The notes under the pieces: model-generated
Databases searched by the model: none
What the model saw: only the letters and a program-made list of their open reading frames with translations
Told to the model about the DNA's origin: nothing
Part shown: positions 1 through 9,171 of the stretch, one piece after another
Layout: every line of letters begins with the position of its first letter
Position numbering within the stretch: position 1 is the stretch's first letter
Translations under genes and position numbers: made by a program
Origin: Thermodesulfobacteriota bacterium
GTDB lineage: Bacteria > Desulfobacterota > Desulfobacteria > Desulfobacterales > Desulfosudaceae
Reading direction: 5' to 3'
DNA: 64,000 nt
Assembly (NCBI GenBank): GCA_040753795.1
Contig: JBFMDX010000009.1
Span: 62,001-126,000, forward strand

Positions 1-1
1 G

Positions 2-952
2 TCCTCTCTTGCCGCCGGGCACGCGGTCCGGGCCCTGACCCTGGCCGGCGATCCGGGCGCCGAGGACCTGCGCCGGGCCGGGGTCGAGGTTTTTAGCGGA
101 GATATCCGCGACGGCGATGCCGTGGCCAGAAGCATGGCCGGGGCCGACATCGTCTATCACTGCGCCGCGGTGGTGACCGACTGGGCGCCGAAGAAACTGT
201 TTGCCGAGGTCACGGTGGGCGGCACTGAGAATGTGTGCCGGGCGGCCCTGGCCGCCGGGGTAAAACGGCTGGTGAAACTCAGCACCAACGACGTCTTCGG
301 CCTGGATGAATCGACGGTCCTGACCGAAGAAAGCCCGCTTTCGCCCTGGGGCGAACCCTACCCGGATTTTAAAATCCAGGCCGAGGAAGTCGCCTGGCGC
401 TATCATCGCGAGAAAGGCCTGCCGGTCACCATGGTCTACCCCTGCTGGGTCTTCGGCCCGGGAGACCGGACCTTCGTGCCCCTGCTGGCCGACGCCATTT
501 TAAACAACGAGATGGTCTTCTGGCGCAAAGACGTCCTGGTCTGGCCGGCCTACATCGACAACCTGGTGGACCTGCTGACGCGCATCGCCGTGGACGACCG
601 GGCCGTGGGCAACGGCTACCTGGTTCATGACGGGGAGTCGACCACCCTGCAGTCCTTCTGCGCCGCCATCGCCGAGGCCCTTGGCGCGCGGCCGCCGCGC
701 CGGCACATCCCGTACGCCGCCGCCTATGCCGCGGCCGCGGTCATGGAGGCCTTCTGGAAGCTGACCGGCCGGACTTCCCGGCCGCTGCTGACCACCTACA
801 CGGTCAAGAACCTGGGGTCCCGGCTGCGGTTTTCCATCGACAAGGCCGCCCGGGAGCTGGATTGGCGGCCGCCGGTGTCATACCCGGAAGGCCTGCGGCG
901 GACCCTGGACTGGCTGCTGACCCTGGATCGGAAAACCCTTAAAAGTAAATAG
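2..952 (+). CDS. NAD(P)-dependent epimerase/dehydratase-like SDR, 5' end outside window
   Basis: The reading frame is open from base 2, so the true start lies before the window; 316 residues are visible. The visible part begins inside the Rossmann fold (LAAGHAVRALTLAGD, then a GDIRD turn and ADIVYHCAA), as in extended SDR proteins of the dihydroflavonol reductase/3-beta-hydroxysteroid dehydrogenase type. The YxxxK pair is Tyr120/Lys124 of the visible part (YPDFK), followed by a VFGPGD segment. A GTG at 122 could be mistaken for the start but would remove the nucleotide-binding strands. The substrate is unknown. It lies 12 bp upstream of a 3-ketosphinganine reductase-like SDR and may share its pathway. 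Confidence 0.8.
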   Translation, partial: SSLAAGHAVRALTLAGDPGAEDLRRAGVEVFSGDIRDGDAVARSMAGADIVYHCAAVVTDWAPKKLFAEVTVGGTENVCRAALAAGVKRLVKLSTNDVFGLDESTVLTEESPLSPWGEPYPDFKIQAEEVAWRYHREKGLPVTMVYPCWVFGPGDRTFVPLLADAILNNEMVFWRKDVLVWPAYIDNLVDLLTRIAVDDRAVGNGYLVHDGESTTLQSFCAAIAEALGARPPRRHIPYAAAYAAAAVMEAFWKLTGRTSRPLLTTYTVKNLGSRLRFSIDKAARELDWRPPVSYPEGLRRTLDWLLTLDRKTLKSK

Positions 953-964
953 GGGACGTGTGAC

Positions 965-1798
965 ATGATAAAAAGTTCAGACCTGTTTGACGGCAAGAAC
1001 GTGTACATCACCGGCGGCTCCAGCGGCATCGGTTTGGCTATGGCCGAACAGGCGGCCGCGGCCGGCGCCCATGTGCTGATTTTCGCCCGGGACGAAGACC
1101 GCCTGCGCCAGGCGGCCGAAAAAATCCGGGCTGCCCGGCGGGACGAAAAGCAGAACGTTGCCTGGCATGCCCTGGATGTGACGAATGTGGCCGTGGTTTT
1201 GCCGACGTTCTGGAGAAACGTCGAGCAATTCGGCCCGCCCGACATCCTTATTAATAGCGCCGGCCAGGCCAGGCCGAATTATTTTGAAAAGATAAACGCC
1301 GAACAGTTCGACGCCACCATGAAACTCAATCTCTACGGCACGCGCCACGCCATTGCCGCGGCCCTGCCCCACATGAAACCGGGCGGCTATATCGTCAACG
1401 TCTCCTCGGTGGCCGGCCTGATCGGCGTGTTCGGCTACACCGACTACAGCGCCTCCAAGTTCGCCGTGATCGGTTTTTCCGAGGCCCTGCGGGCGGAGCT
1501 CAAGCCCAGGGGCATCACCGTGTCGGTGCTCTGCCCGCCGGACACGGACACCCCCGGCCTGGAAGCCGAGAACGTCACCAAGCCGGCCGAGACCCGGGCC
1601 ATTTCCGCCAACGCCCGCACCATTCCGGCCGAAACCGTGGCGCTGGCCCTGATGCGCGGCATGGCGAAAAAGCAGTTTCTGATCATCCCGGGCTTTGACG
1701 CCCGCCTGTCGGTGCTGGTCAAGCGGCTGGCCCCGGGCCTGGTGGAGTGGATCATGAACCGCACCATCGCCCGCATCCATCAATCATCCGCAAAATAA
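965..1798 (+). CDS. SDR oxidoreductase of the 3-ketodihydrosphingosine reductase type
   Basis: Classical SDR of 277 residues with the cofactor loop TGGSSGIG at residues 16-23, catalytic Ser147/Ser148 region, and Tyr161/Lys165 in YSASK. After the active site it carries PPDTDTPG followed by an ENVTKPAET stretch, which closely resembles eukaryotic 3-ketodihydrosphingosine reductase (KDSR), an NADPH enzyme of sphingoid-base synthesis. A membrane-associating C-terminal region is possible. The start ATG follows a GGGGACGTG sequence. The neighbours are an epimerase-type SDR upstream and a small membrane protein 12 bp downstream. No serine palmitoyltransferase is visible, so a role in sphingolipids is an inference; another lipid ketone substrate is possible. 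Confidence 0.75.
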   Translation: MIKSSDLFDGKNVYITGGSSGIGLAMAEQAAAAGAHVLIFARDEDRLRQAAEKIRAARRDEKQNVAWHALDVTNVAVVLPTFWRNVEQFGPPDILINSAGQARPNYFEKINAEQFDATMKLNLYGTRHAIAAALPHMKPGGYIVNVSSVAGLIGVFGYTDYSASKFAVIGFSEALRAELKPRGITVSVLCPPDTDTPGLEAENVTKPAETRAISANARTIPAETVALALMRGMAKKQFLIIPGFDARLSVLVKRLAPGLVEWIMNRTIARIHQSSAK

Positions 1799-1810
1799 GG
1801 AGACTTTCGC

Positions 1811-2197
1811 ATGCAACGATCCGCTGTCGTCATATCCTGGCTGATGATCCTGACCGGCGCCGGTATTATCCTGTTCTGGATCGCCTTTTTCTCCGTCAAC
1901 CTGGTCCCGGAAAACGCGCCGGCCTGCTACCTGGCCTTCGAGCGCTCCTTCCCGCCGCCGGACGCCCTGCTGGCCCTGGGCCTGATTGTTGCCGGCGTGC
2001 TGACCCTGCGCGGCCGCCCCGCGGGCCTGACCCTTTCCCGGATCTGCGCCGGCGGCCTGCTGTTTCTGGGCGTGATCGACATCTCCTTCAACCTCCAGAA
2101 CGGCATTTACGGCCTGGGCACCGACGAGTTGATCAGCATGGCGGCCATCAACCTCTGGTGCGTGGGGCTGGGGACGGTTTTGGCCATCCGGTCCTGA
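1811..2197 (+). CDS. small membrane protein with four predicted TM helices
   Basis: This 128-residue protein is almost entirely hydrophobic, with four segments of about 20 residues (roughly 7-29, 50-67, 75-93 and 105-126) separated by short polar loops containing Glu, Arg and Asp. I do not recognise the family. It starts 12 bp after the KDSR-like gene behind an AGGAGACTTTCGC leader (good Shine-Dalgarno), so it is probably co-transcribed with the two SDR genes. A membrane partner in lipid modification is a guess from context only. Confidence 0.7.
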   Translation: MQRSAVVISWLMILTGAGIILFWIAFFSVNLVPENAPACYLAFERSFPPPDALLALGLIVAGVLTLRGRPAGLTLSRICAGGLLFLGVIDISFNLQNGIYGLGTDELISMAAINLWCVGLGTVLAIRS

Positions 2198-2213
2198 TAC
2201 CAATTCCAAATCA

Positions 2214-2286
2214 AAGCGCTCGCGGTGTTGGCTGCGTCGTCGGCTCCTCGACGTATTACAATACGCCTGCGTCGCCTCCTCCTGAC
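2214..2286. repeat. dispersed palindromic repeat, copy 1
   Basis: Just after the membrane-protein gene lies a GC-rich element with a central inverted repeat CGTATT-AC-AATACG and semi-complementary flanks (gctgcgtcgtcgg against ctgcgtcgcctcc). Read on the minus strand it has the same general design as the element at 12149-12210 (GCGA-GC, a short AT palindrome, CGAG-CG, then ACACAGC-like bases). It looks like a REP-type extragenic repeat. The 2198-2564 intergenic region holds this element, a second hairpin repeat at 2293-2370 and about 190 bp in which I see no gene. Confidence 0.5.
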
Positions 2287-2292
2287 CCCCTT

Positions 2293-2370
2293 GTCATTTC
2301 GACCGAAGGGAGAAATCCCGTTTTTTCAAGAAGTTGTTTTTGCGAGATTTCTCGCTACGCTCGAAATGGC
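2293..2370. repeat. inverted-repeat (REP-like) element
   Basis: The left arm (catttcgaccgaagggagaaatc, split here as catttcgacc/gaagggagaaatc) and the right arm at 2345-2368 are imperfect reverse complements with a spacer of about 27 bp containing a T-rich run. Only about three positions differ between arms, so the RNA would fold into a long hairpin. This type of catttcga...gagaaatc repeat is typical of high-copy extragenic elements. It may also act as a terminator for the upstream gene set, but it was not scored as one because no clean T-tract follows the stem. Confidence 0.55.
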
Positions 2371-2564
2371 AAGGAAATGTGGCGTTTACGGTTGCATCAG
2401 GTAAAAACGTGATGGCAAAGCCATCCCGTTTGAATTCGTCAGGTTTATCTGGTAAGAATTTCAGAAGCATTATATACAGGGTATCGGTCCCGGCAATTCA
2501 ATTGAAATTCCGGCACGAATCGCGCCGTCATCGGGTCGGAAGGCAATTTTTATACGGAGGCAAA

Positions 2565-4004
2565 ATGAACGAACTGATCACCATGTCCGGACTCGCCATC
2601 GCAAACAAGATCCGGGAAAAAGAAATTTCTCCGGTGGAGGTCATGGACATTCACCTGGCCAGAATGGAAGAGGTGAATCCCAAAATCAACGCCGTGGTGG
2701 TACCTCTCTTTGAAGAGGCCCGGAAGGAAGCCAAAGCGGCCGAACAGACGCTGACCGAAGCAAAAAAGGAAGACCTGCCGCCTTATTTTGGCGTGCCCTG
2801 CACCATCAAGGACACCTATGCCATGGCCGGACTGCCCTGGGCCGGCGGCCTGTGGAAACGGCGGCACAAAATTCCGGATTTTGACGCCACCGTGGTGGAG
2901 CGGATCAGAAAATCCGGGGCCATCATCATGGGCAAGACCAACGTGCCGGAAGCGGCCATGTGGGTGGAAACATACAACTACGTTTATGGCCGGACCCGAA
3001 ACCCCTACGATCTTTCCCGGGGTGTGGGCGGTTCTTCCGGCGGGGAGGGGGCGATTGTCGGCTCCGGCGCCTCACCGTTCGGCATGGGCAGCGACGTGGG
3101 CGGCTCCATCCGCTACCCGGCTGCCTTCAACGGCGTTCCCGGCCACAAGCCCACCGGCGGCCGCGTGCCCGGCTACGGACACTGGCCGGAAGCCCACGGT
3201 CCCATCGCCTGGTACTGTACCTTCGGCCCCATGGCCCGGCGGGTGGCCGACCTGGCCCCCCTGATGAATCTGGTACAGGGGCCGGACGGCAAAGACACCA
3301 TCGTCGAGGACCACGGGCCGGTTTCGCCGGAAAGCGTTGACCGGAAAAAACTGCGGGTCTTCTATTTTGAATCCAACGGCATGGCCCGGGTCAACGCCGA
3401 TGTGCGGCGGGCGGTGGACATGTGCGCCGGCGCCCTTCACCACGAAGGACTGGCCGTGGAATACTGGCGGCCGGCCGGAGTAAACCGGTCCCTGGAGATC
3501 TGGCAGGCCGGCATGAGCCAGAACCCGCATCCCTTTGTCGAGATCATGGGCGACGGGGAAGCCATTTCCCTGATGAAGGAGACCCTCCTCTTCATTCTCC
3601 GCCAGGGGAAAATCACCCTGCCCGGCCTGGCCACTTCCCTGGTGGAGAAACCGGGGCAGCTTTTCGCCGGCCGCAACCGTAAAATGATCGCCCTGGGCGA
3701 TGACCTGCGCCGCCGCATCGAAGAGCGGCTGGGTGACAATGGCGTGCTCATCTGCCCGGTGTTTTCCACGCCGGCACCCAAGCACGGTTATGTCTGGGCG
3801 GATCTGCTCGGCATCGGGTACTCCGGCCTGTTCAACGTCATGGGGTTTCCGTCGACGGTGGTGCCGGTATATTATAATGAAGGCGGTCTGCCCGTGAGCG
3901 TTCAGATCGTGGCCGCCCGCTGGAACGACCATCTGACCCTGGCCGCCGCGGCCATGATTGAAGAAATTTTCGGCGGCTGGAAACCGCCGGCAAAAATCGG
4001 CTGA
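2565..4004 (+). CDS. amidase signature family hydrolase (FAAH2-like)
   Basis: An amidase of 479 residues from the ATG at 2565, which is preceded by a strong ACGGAGGC Shine-Dalgarno. The frame is open further upstream to 2334, but that part crosses repeat DNA and is not conserved-looking. The amidase-signature triad is visible: Lys in VPCTIKDTY, the cis-Ser in GSDVGGSIR and the nucleophile region GGSSGGEGA. The stretch from NVPEAAMW to FNGVPGHKP resembles fatty-acid amide hydrolase 2 more than GatA. It probably cleaves a small or acyl amide in the cytoplasm; the substrate cannot be told. surE follows 13 bp downstream. Confidence 0.85.
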   Translation: MNELITMSGLAIANKIREKEISPVEVMDIHLARMEEVNPKINAVVVPLFEEARKEAKAAEQTLTEAKKEDLPPYFGVPCTIKDTYAMAGLPWAGGLWKRRHKIPDFDATVVERIRKSGAIIMGKTNVPEAAMWVETYNYVYGRTRNPYDLSRGVGGSSGGEGAIVGSGASPFGMGSDVGGSIRYPAAFNGVPGHKPTGGRVPGYGHWPEAHGPIAWYCTFGPMARRVADLAPLMNLVQGPDGKDTIVEDHGPVSPESVDRKKLRVFYFESNGMARVNADVRRAVDMCAGALHHEGLAVEYWRPAGVNRSLEIWQAGMSQNPHPFVEIMGDGEAISLMKETLLFILRQGKITLPGLATSLVEKPGQLFAGRNRKMIALGDDLRRRIEERLGDNGVLICPVFSTPAPKHGYVWADLLGIGYSGLFNVMGFPSTVVPVYYNEGGLPVSVQIVAARWNDHLTLAAAAMIEEIFGGWKPPAKIG

Positions 4005-4017
4005 AGGCAACGCGACG

Positions 4018-4788
4018 ATGAATATTGTGCTGACCAATGATGACGGCGTTGATGCCCCGGGACTGGCGGCCCTCTACCGGGAATTGTCCCGGAAGCACGA
4101 GGTGAAGGTGGTAGCGCCCGCGTTCGAGCGCAGCGCCGCCGGGCACAGCATCTCCATTCACGAGCCACTGCGGGTGAGAAAGGTTCCCGGCGCCGACAAC
4201 AGCCGCTGGTACGCGGTGTTCGGCAAGCCGGCCGACTGCATGAAACTGGCCCTGCTCAAGCTGCTGGAAACCAAGCCGGACCTGGTGATCTCCGGCATCA
4301 ACGCCGGCGTGAACGACGGCGTCAATATCCACTATTCCGGCACCGTGGCCGCGGCCCGGGAGGCCTGCCTGAACGGGGTGCCGGCCATGGCCGTTTCCAC
4401 GGCCGGCCGGAGACCGGCCCATTTCCAGACCGCCGCCGTTGTCGCCGGGCATCTGGTGGATAAAATGGCGGCCTGGGGCGTTTCCCACAAAACCCTGCTG
4501 AACGTGAACGTACCGGACCTGCCCCTGGAGGATATCGCCGGCGTCCGGTTTACACGCCAGGACATGGCCATTCCCGGGGACTGGGTGGAGAAACGCCGGG
4601 ACCCCCGCGGCGGCGGCTATTACTGGTACGGCTACACCACCCCCCAGATCATGGAGAACAGCGGCACCGACCGGGAAGCCCTGAGCCGGAACTATGTGTC
4701 CATCACCCCCCTGGTATGCGACACCACCGACGAGGACATGCTCAAAAAGCTTAAAAAAATTGAACTGAACATCAAGAATATCCCCTGA
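4018..4788 (+). CDS. surE: 5'/3'-nucleotidase SurE
   Basis: Divalent-metal-dependent survival protein SurE, 256 residues from the ATG at 4018. This start gives the canonical N-terminus MNIVLTNDDGVDAPG with metal ligands Asp8/Asp9; an upstream in-frame Met at 3958 lies inside the amidase gene and is rejected. The conserved GINAGVN block (Asn95) and HYSGTVAAAREA are present. SurE dephosphorylates nucleoside monophosphates and short polyphosphate and is often linked to stationary-phase survival. It sits between the amidase (13 bp) and an HD-domain ribonuclease-like gene (13 bp) and is probably in one transcript with both. Confidence 0.95.
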   Translation: MNIVLTNDDGVDAPGLAALYRELSRKHEVKVVAPAFERSAAGHSISIHEPLRVRKVPGADNSRWYAVFGKPADCMKLALLKLLETKPDLVISGINAGVNDGVNIHYSGTVAAAREACLNGVPAMAVSTAGRRPAHFQTAAVVAGHLVDKMAAWGVSHKTLLNVNVPDLPLEDIAGVRFTRQDMAIPGDWVEKRRDPRGGGYYWYGYTTPQIMENSGTDREALSRNYVSITPLVCDTTDEDMLKKLKKIELNIKNIP

Positions 4789-4801
4789 TAACGGAAACAT
4801 C

Positions 4802-5773
4802 ATGCCGAAAACAAAGTTTGTGTCCGATCTGGCCAAAAACGAGAAAGTCGAGAAGGTGACCTTTGCCGTCTCGTCGATCGCCACGGCCAGGAAAAAAGAC
4901 GGTTCCGATTTTTTACGGCTGGTCCTGGCCGACCGGACCGGGACCATCAATGCCGTGGCCTGGGACAACGTGGATAAAATCGGCGCCGCGGCCCGGTCCG
5001 GCGTCTTTGTGGACGCCACCGGCGTGGTGGACGAATACCAGAGCTCCCGCCAGATGAAGATCGAGGATCTGGCCGCCGTTGATCAGGCCCAGATCGATCC
5101 GGCCGATTTCCTGCCGTCCCTGGACCGGGAAACCATCAATGCCAAGTTCAGCCGTCTGCGGCAGATCACCAACGATATGGCTTCCGGGGAGATCAAAACG
5201 CTGCTGGGCCACTTCTGGAACGACAGAAAATTCGTGGAGGAGCGGTTCAAGCGGGCGCCGGCGGCCAAGCACATGCACCATGCCTATCTGGGCGGATTGC
5301 TCGAACATACCCTGTCGGTGGTGGAGCTGGCCCTGGCCGTCTGCCGCCACTACGGCGACCGTCTGAACCGTGACCTGCTCGTGGCCGGCGCCATGCTCCA
5401 TGACATCGGCAAAACCCGGGAGTTCGTCTATGACTGGACCATCGATTATTCGGACGAAGGCCGGATGCTCAACCACATCGTCTGCGGCATCATGATGCTG
5501 GAGGACAAGCTCAAGGAGTTCGAGTTCGTCACCACCGAAACCGCGTTGCAGCTCAAGCACCTGATCGCCAGCCATCACGGCAGCCGGGAGTTCGGCTCGC
5601 CCGAGCCGCCCAAAACCCTGGAAGCCCTGATCTTAAACCATATCGATGAAATCGACGCCAAGCTCGCCGGCATTGGAAACTTCATCTCGGAGCAGGAACC
5701 CGGCCAGGTCTGGACTTCCTTTCATCGTCCCATGGAGCGGTTCTTCTATATCGGCAGGAAAAAAGAGGGATAG
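4802..5773 (+). CDS. OB-fold/HD-domain protein, YhaM-like 3'-5' exoribonuclease
   Basis: This 323-residue protein has an N-terminal OB-fold nucleic-acid-binding region (about residues 10-95, with FLRLVLADRTGTINAVAWD) and a C-terminal HD phosphohydrolase domain with HHAYLGGLLEHT and the His200-Asp201 pair in AMLHDIGKT, plus a late SHHGSREFGSPEPP loop. This order is that of YhaM/CBF1-type 3'-5' exoribonucleases that act on short RNA or DNA. The gene begins 13 bp after surE, another nucleotide-directed hydrolase, which suggests a common transcript. Confidence 0.85.
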   Translation: MPKTKFVSDLAKNEKVEKVTFAVSSIATARKKDGSDFLRLVLADRTGTINAVAWDNVDKIGAAARSGVFVDATGVVDEYQSSRQMKIEDLAAVDQAQIDPADFLPSLDRETINAKFSRLRQITNDMASGEIKTLLGHFWNDRKFVEERFKRAPAAKHMHHAYLGGLLEHTLSVVELALAVCRHYGDRLNRDLLVAGAMLHDIGKTREFVYDWTIDYSDEGRMLNHIVCGIMMLEDKLKEFEFVTTETALQLKHLIASHHGSREFGSPEPPKTLEALILNHIDEIDAKLAGIGNFISEQEPGQVWTSFHRPMERFFYIGRKKEG

Positions 5774-5802
5774 CGGCCTCTTCCCAGCCTGAAAGAGGAA
5801 AA

Positions 5803-6606
5803 ATGAAATACGATAATATTCTGTTCGAAATCAGCGAGGGCGTGGCCACCCTCACGCTCAATCGTCCGGAAAGCCGCAATGTCATCACCAGCGCCGAGAT
5901 GGTCGCTGAATTTGAAGATGCCCTGGCACGGGTGAACGCCGACATGTCCGTCATGGCCCTGATCATTACCGGCGCGGACCCGGCTTTTTCGGCCGGCGGC
6001 AATGTCAAGGAGATGGCCCGGAAAACCGGAATGTTTGCCGGGACGCCGGCCGAGATAGAAGAAAATTACAAGAAATATGTTCAACGAATCCCTCTGGCCG
6101 TCCAGCGGGTGGAAATCCCCACCATTGCGGCGGTCAACGGCCCGGCCATCGGCGCGGGATGCGATCTGGCCCTGATGTGTGATATGCGGGTGGCCTCTGA
6201 AAAGGCCCGCTTCGGTGAGACCTTTTTGAGCGTCGGGCTCATCCCGGGAGACGGGGGCGCCTGGTTTTTGCCCCGGGTCGTGGGCATGGCCCGGGCCTGT
6301 GAACTGACCTTTACCGCGGATGTGATTGACGGCCAGACCGCCCTGGAAATGGGAATGGTCAATTACCTGGTGCCCCACGATCAGCTTCTGGTAAAAGCCA
6401 ACCAGATCGCTGCCAAAATAGCGGCCAAACCGCCCGGGGCGCTGCGCCTGGCCAAGAAGTTGCTGTATATGGGCCAGCAGGTCTCGTTGCAGGAATTGCT
6501 GGATCAGTCGGCCGCTTTCCAGGCCCGCTGCCACCATACCGAGGATCACCTGGAGGCCCTGGCGGCCATGTTTGAAAAACGCCCGCCGAAATTTAAAGGC
6601 CGATAG
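5803..6606 (+). CDS. enoyl-CoA hydratase/isomerase (crotonase) family protein
   Basis: Crotonase-fold enzyme of 267 residues. The oxyanion-hole segments are PAFSAGGNVKEMA and NGPAIGAGCDLALMCD. The first catalytic glutamate is present in ARFGETFLSVGL, while the position of the second glutamate reads as Asp in IPGDGG, which may shift the activity from hydration to isomerisation. It has a good GAAAGAGGA Shine-Dalgarno. It lies 112 bp upstream of the methylcrotonyl-CoA-type carboxylase genes and may serve the same branched-chain pathway, but the substrate cannot be read from sequence. Confidence 0.85.
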   Translation: MKYDNILFEISEGVATLTLNRPESRNVITSAEMVAEFEDALARVNADMSVMALIITGADPAFSAGGNVKEMARKTGMFAGTPAEIEENYKKYVQRIPLAVQRVEIPTIAAVNGPAIGAGCDLALMCDMRVASEKARFGETFLSVGLIPGDGGAWFLPRVVGMARACELTFTADVIDGQTALEMGMVNYLVPHDQLLVKANQIAAKIAAKPPGALRLAKKLLYMGQQVSLQELLDQSAAFQARCHHTEDHLEALAAMFEKRPPKFKGR

Positions 6607-6718
6607 CCCGACAGTTCAGAATAATAATTATGTTGATATTTCTACAGCCTGATTTTATCATTTTATCATTGAATCAGATTCAAAATATGAACGAGATTTT
6701 TTAAAACAAGGCGGGCGG

Positions 6719-8326
6719 ATGGATAAAATCGTTTCTCAGGTCGATACATCTTCAAAGCGATATCTGGAAAACAGGGAATACAACCTGGCCCTGGCCGCGG
6801 AATTAAAAGAAAAGCTGGCCGTGGTGAAAAAAGGCGGCAGCGAAAAAATGGTCGCCAAGCACCGGGCGCGCAACAAGCTTCTGCCCCGGGAACGGATTGA
6901 CCGCATCGTTGACGGCGGCTCTGCCTTTGTGGAGCTGTCGGCCCTGGCCGCGCATGAAGTCTATAACACGGACGTGCCGGGCGCCGGCATCGTCACCGGC
7001 ATCGGCCGGGTGCACGGCGTCGAATGCATGTTCGTGGCCAATGACGCCACCATCAAGGGCGGCACCTATTTCCCCCTGACGGTCAAAAAGCATCTGCGGG
7101 CCCAGGAAGTCGCCCTGCAGAACCGGCTGCCCTGCATTTACCTGGTGGATTCGGGCGGGGCTTTTCTGCCCATGCAGGACGAGGTCTTCCCGGACAAGGA
7201 ACACTTCGGAAGAATCTTTTATAACCAGGCCGTCATGTCTTCCGAAGGCATTCCCCAGATCGCCGTGGTGCTCGGTTCCTGCACCGCCGGCGGGGCCTAT
7301 GTTCCGGCCATGTCCGACGAGACCGTCATTGTCAGGGGCAACGGAACGATTTTCCTGGGCGGGCCGCCCCTGGTCAAAGCCGCCACCGGCGAGGTGGTGA
7401 CGCCGGAGGATCTGGGCGGGGCCGAAGTGCATACCGCCCGGTCCGGGGTGGCCGATCATTATGCCGAGGATGAAGAAGAGGCCCTGATCATCACCCGGAA
7501 CATTATTGAAAACCTGAATTATCGATCCCGCCGGAACCCGCCGGTCAAAATCATGCCGCCGGCCTACGATATCGGAGAAATATACGGGATCCTGCCCAAG
7601 GACACGAGGACGCCCTATGACATCCGGGAAATCATCGCCCGGATCGTGGACGGGTCGGAGTTCCATGAGTTCAAGGAAAAATACGGCTCCACCCTGGTCT
7701 GCGGGTTTGCCCGGATCTACGGCTACACCGTCGGCATCATCGGCAACAACGGCATTCTTTTTTCCGAAAGCGCCATGAAGGGCGCCCATTTCGTGGAACT
7801 CTGCTGCCAGCGGAAAACGCCCCTGCTGTTCATGCAGAACATTACCGGCTTCATGGTCGGCAGAAAGTATGAAGCCGGCGGCATTGCCAAGGACGGCGCC
7901 AAGATGGTCACCGCGGTTTCCTGCGCCAAAGTGCCCAAGCACACCCTGGTGGTGGGCGGATCGTTCGGGGCCGGCAATTACGGCATGTGCGGCCGGGCCT
8001 ATAACCCCCGGTTCCTGTGGATGTGGCCCAACGCCAAGATATCGGTCATGGGCGGGGAGCAGGCGGCCGGCGTCCTGTCCACCGTTAAAAACGATCAGTT
8101 GATTGTCGAGGGCAAGGAGCCCCTGACCGAGGAGCAGATCCGAGAATTTCAGAAGCCGATCATCGACATGTACGACAAGAAGGGCAGCGCCTATTACAGC
8201 AGCGCGCGGCTCTGGGATGACGGCGTCATCGATCCGGTGCAGACCCGGGATGTCCTGGGGCTGACGATTGCCGCTTCTTTGAATCCGGGACTGTCGGAAA
8301 CCGACTTTGGCGTCTTCAGGATGTAG
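6719..8326 (+). CDS. mccB: acyl-CoA carboxylase carboxyltransferase subunit (methylcrotonyl-CoA carboxylase beta type)
   Basis: Carboxyltransferase of 535 residues with N- and C-terminal crotonase-like halves. Visible blocks are [26 protein letters not shown], the [14 protein letters not shown] acyl-CoA region, and the biotin-side block [20 protein letters not shown] with [13 protein letters not shown]. The length and the [15 protein letters not shown] block match 3-methylcrotonyl-CoA carboxylase beta, which transfers the carboxyl from biotin to 3-methylcrotonyl-CoA in leucine degradation. Geranyl-CoA or another branched substrate remains possible. Downstream genes supply hydratase, biotin carboxylase, biotin carrier and HMG-CoA lyase. 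Confidence 0.85.
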   Translation: MDKIVSQVDTSSKRYLENREYNLALAAELKEKLAVVKKGGSEKMVAKHRARNKLLPRERIDRIVDGGSAFVELSALAAHEVYNTDVPGAGIVTGIGRVHGVECMFVANDATIKGGTYFPLTVKKHLRAQEVALQNRLPCIYLVDSGGAFLPMQDEVFPDKEHFGRIFYNQAVMSSEGIPQIAVVLGSCTAGGAYVPAMSDETVIVRGNGTIFLGGPPLVKAATGEVVTPEDLGGAEVHTARSGVADHYAEDEEEALIITRNIIENLNYRSRRNPPVKIMPPAYDIGEIYGILPKDTRTPYDIREIIARIVDGSEFHEFKEKYGSTLVCGFARIYGYTVGIIGNNGILFSESAMKGAHFVELCCQRKTPLLFMQNITGFMVGRKYEAGGIAKDGAKMVTAVSCAKVPKHTLVVGGSFGAGNYGMCGRAYNPRFLWMWPNAKISVMGGEQAAGVLSTVKNDQLIVEGKEPLTEEQIREFQKPIIDMYDKKGSAYYSSARLWDDGVIDPVQTRDVLGLTIAASLNPGLSETDFGVFRM

Positions 8327-8331
8327 AAACA

Positions 8332-9123
8332 ATGAAGTATGTAAAAGAACACATCGACGAGCGCAACGTCGCCCGACTGGCCTTAAACCGGCCTGAAATC
8401 CATAATGCCTTCAATGATGAACTCATCCGGGAGCTCACCGGCCGGGTGGATGAGCTCAACCGGGATGAGCGCCTCCGGCTGATGGTCCTGACCGGCGAGG
8501 GCAAGTCCTTTTGCGCCGGCGCGGACCTGAACTGGATGAAGTCCATGAAGGATTATTCCCTGGACGAAAACATCCGGGACAGCGAAAAACTCGACGGCCT
8601 GTTTGCCGCCATCCGCCGGTCGCCGGTGCCGGTCATCGGGCTGATCAACGGCCCGGCCTTCGGCGGCGGGACCGGGCTTGTCTCGGTGTGCGATTATGCG
8701 GCGGCGGTTGAAAGCGCCCTGTTCGGCTTTACCGAGACCCGTCTGGGGCTGGTGCCGGCGGTGATATCGCCCTATGTCATGGAGAAGATCGGGGCGGCCA
8801 GCGCCCGGGCCTGGTTTCTGTCCGGGGAGCGGTTTGACGCGCGGACCGCCCGACAGATCAACCTGGTCGATGAAATTGTGCCGGAGGAAAAACTTAAACA
8901 ACGCGGCGAGGAGATCATCGCCGGGTTTTTAAAGGCCGCGCCCGAAGCCCAGCGGCACGCCAAAACCCTGATCCGCGAAGTGGAGCGGTTAAGAAAGAAC
9001 GGTGATGATGCCGCGGTGCGGAAATACACCACCGGCTTGATCGCAAAGCTTCGGGTCTCGGATGAAGGACAGGAGGGGATGGCGGCTTTACTGGAAAAAC
9101 GTAAACCATCCTGGCTGGAATAA
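8332..9123 (+). CDS. enoyl-CoA hydratase, probable methylglutaconyl-CoA hydratase
   Basis: Crotonase-family enzyme of 263 residues beginning 5 bp after the carboxyltransferase gene. GKSFCAGADLNWMKSM is the signature seen in AUH/LiuC methylglutaconyl-CoA hydratases, and NGPAFGGGTGLVSVCD forms the second oxyanion element. FGFTETRLGLVPAVISPYV carries the active-site Glu. In the pathway it would hydrate 3-methylglutaconyl-CoA to HMG-CoA between the carboxylase and the lyase encoded on either side. The assignment rests on both motif and gene order. Confidence 0.8.
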   Translation: MKYVKEHIDERNVARLALNRPEIHNAFNDELIRELTGRVDELNRDERLRLMVLTGEGKSFCAGADLNWMKSMKDYSLDENIRDSEKLDGLFAAIRRSPVPVIGLINGPAFGGGTGLVSVCDYAAAVESALFGFTETRLGLVPAVISPYVMEKIGAASARAWFLSGERFDARTARQINLVDEIVPEEKLKQRGEEIIAGFLKAAPEAQRHAKTLIREVERLRKNGDDAAVRKYTTGLIAKLRVSDEGQEGMAALLEKRKPSWLE

Positions 9124-9171
9124 CGGCTTTGCCGCAGCAAAATTGATTGTGCGCAAAGGGTTTTTATAAAG

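Noticed and set aside
2334-2564. Longer N-terminus for the amidase
   Set aside because: The extra 77 codons cross a dispersed repeat, and the ATG at 2565 has a strong Shine-Dalgarno and matches the family start.
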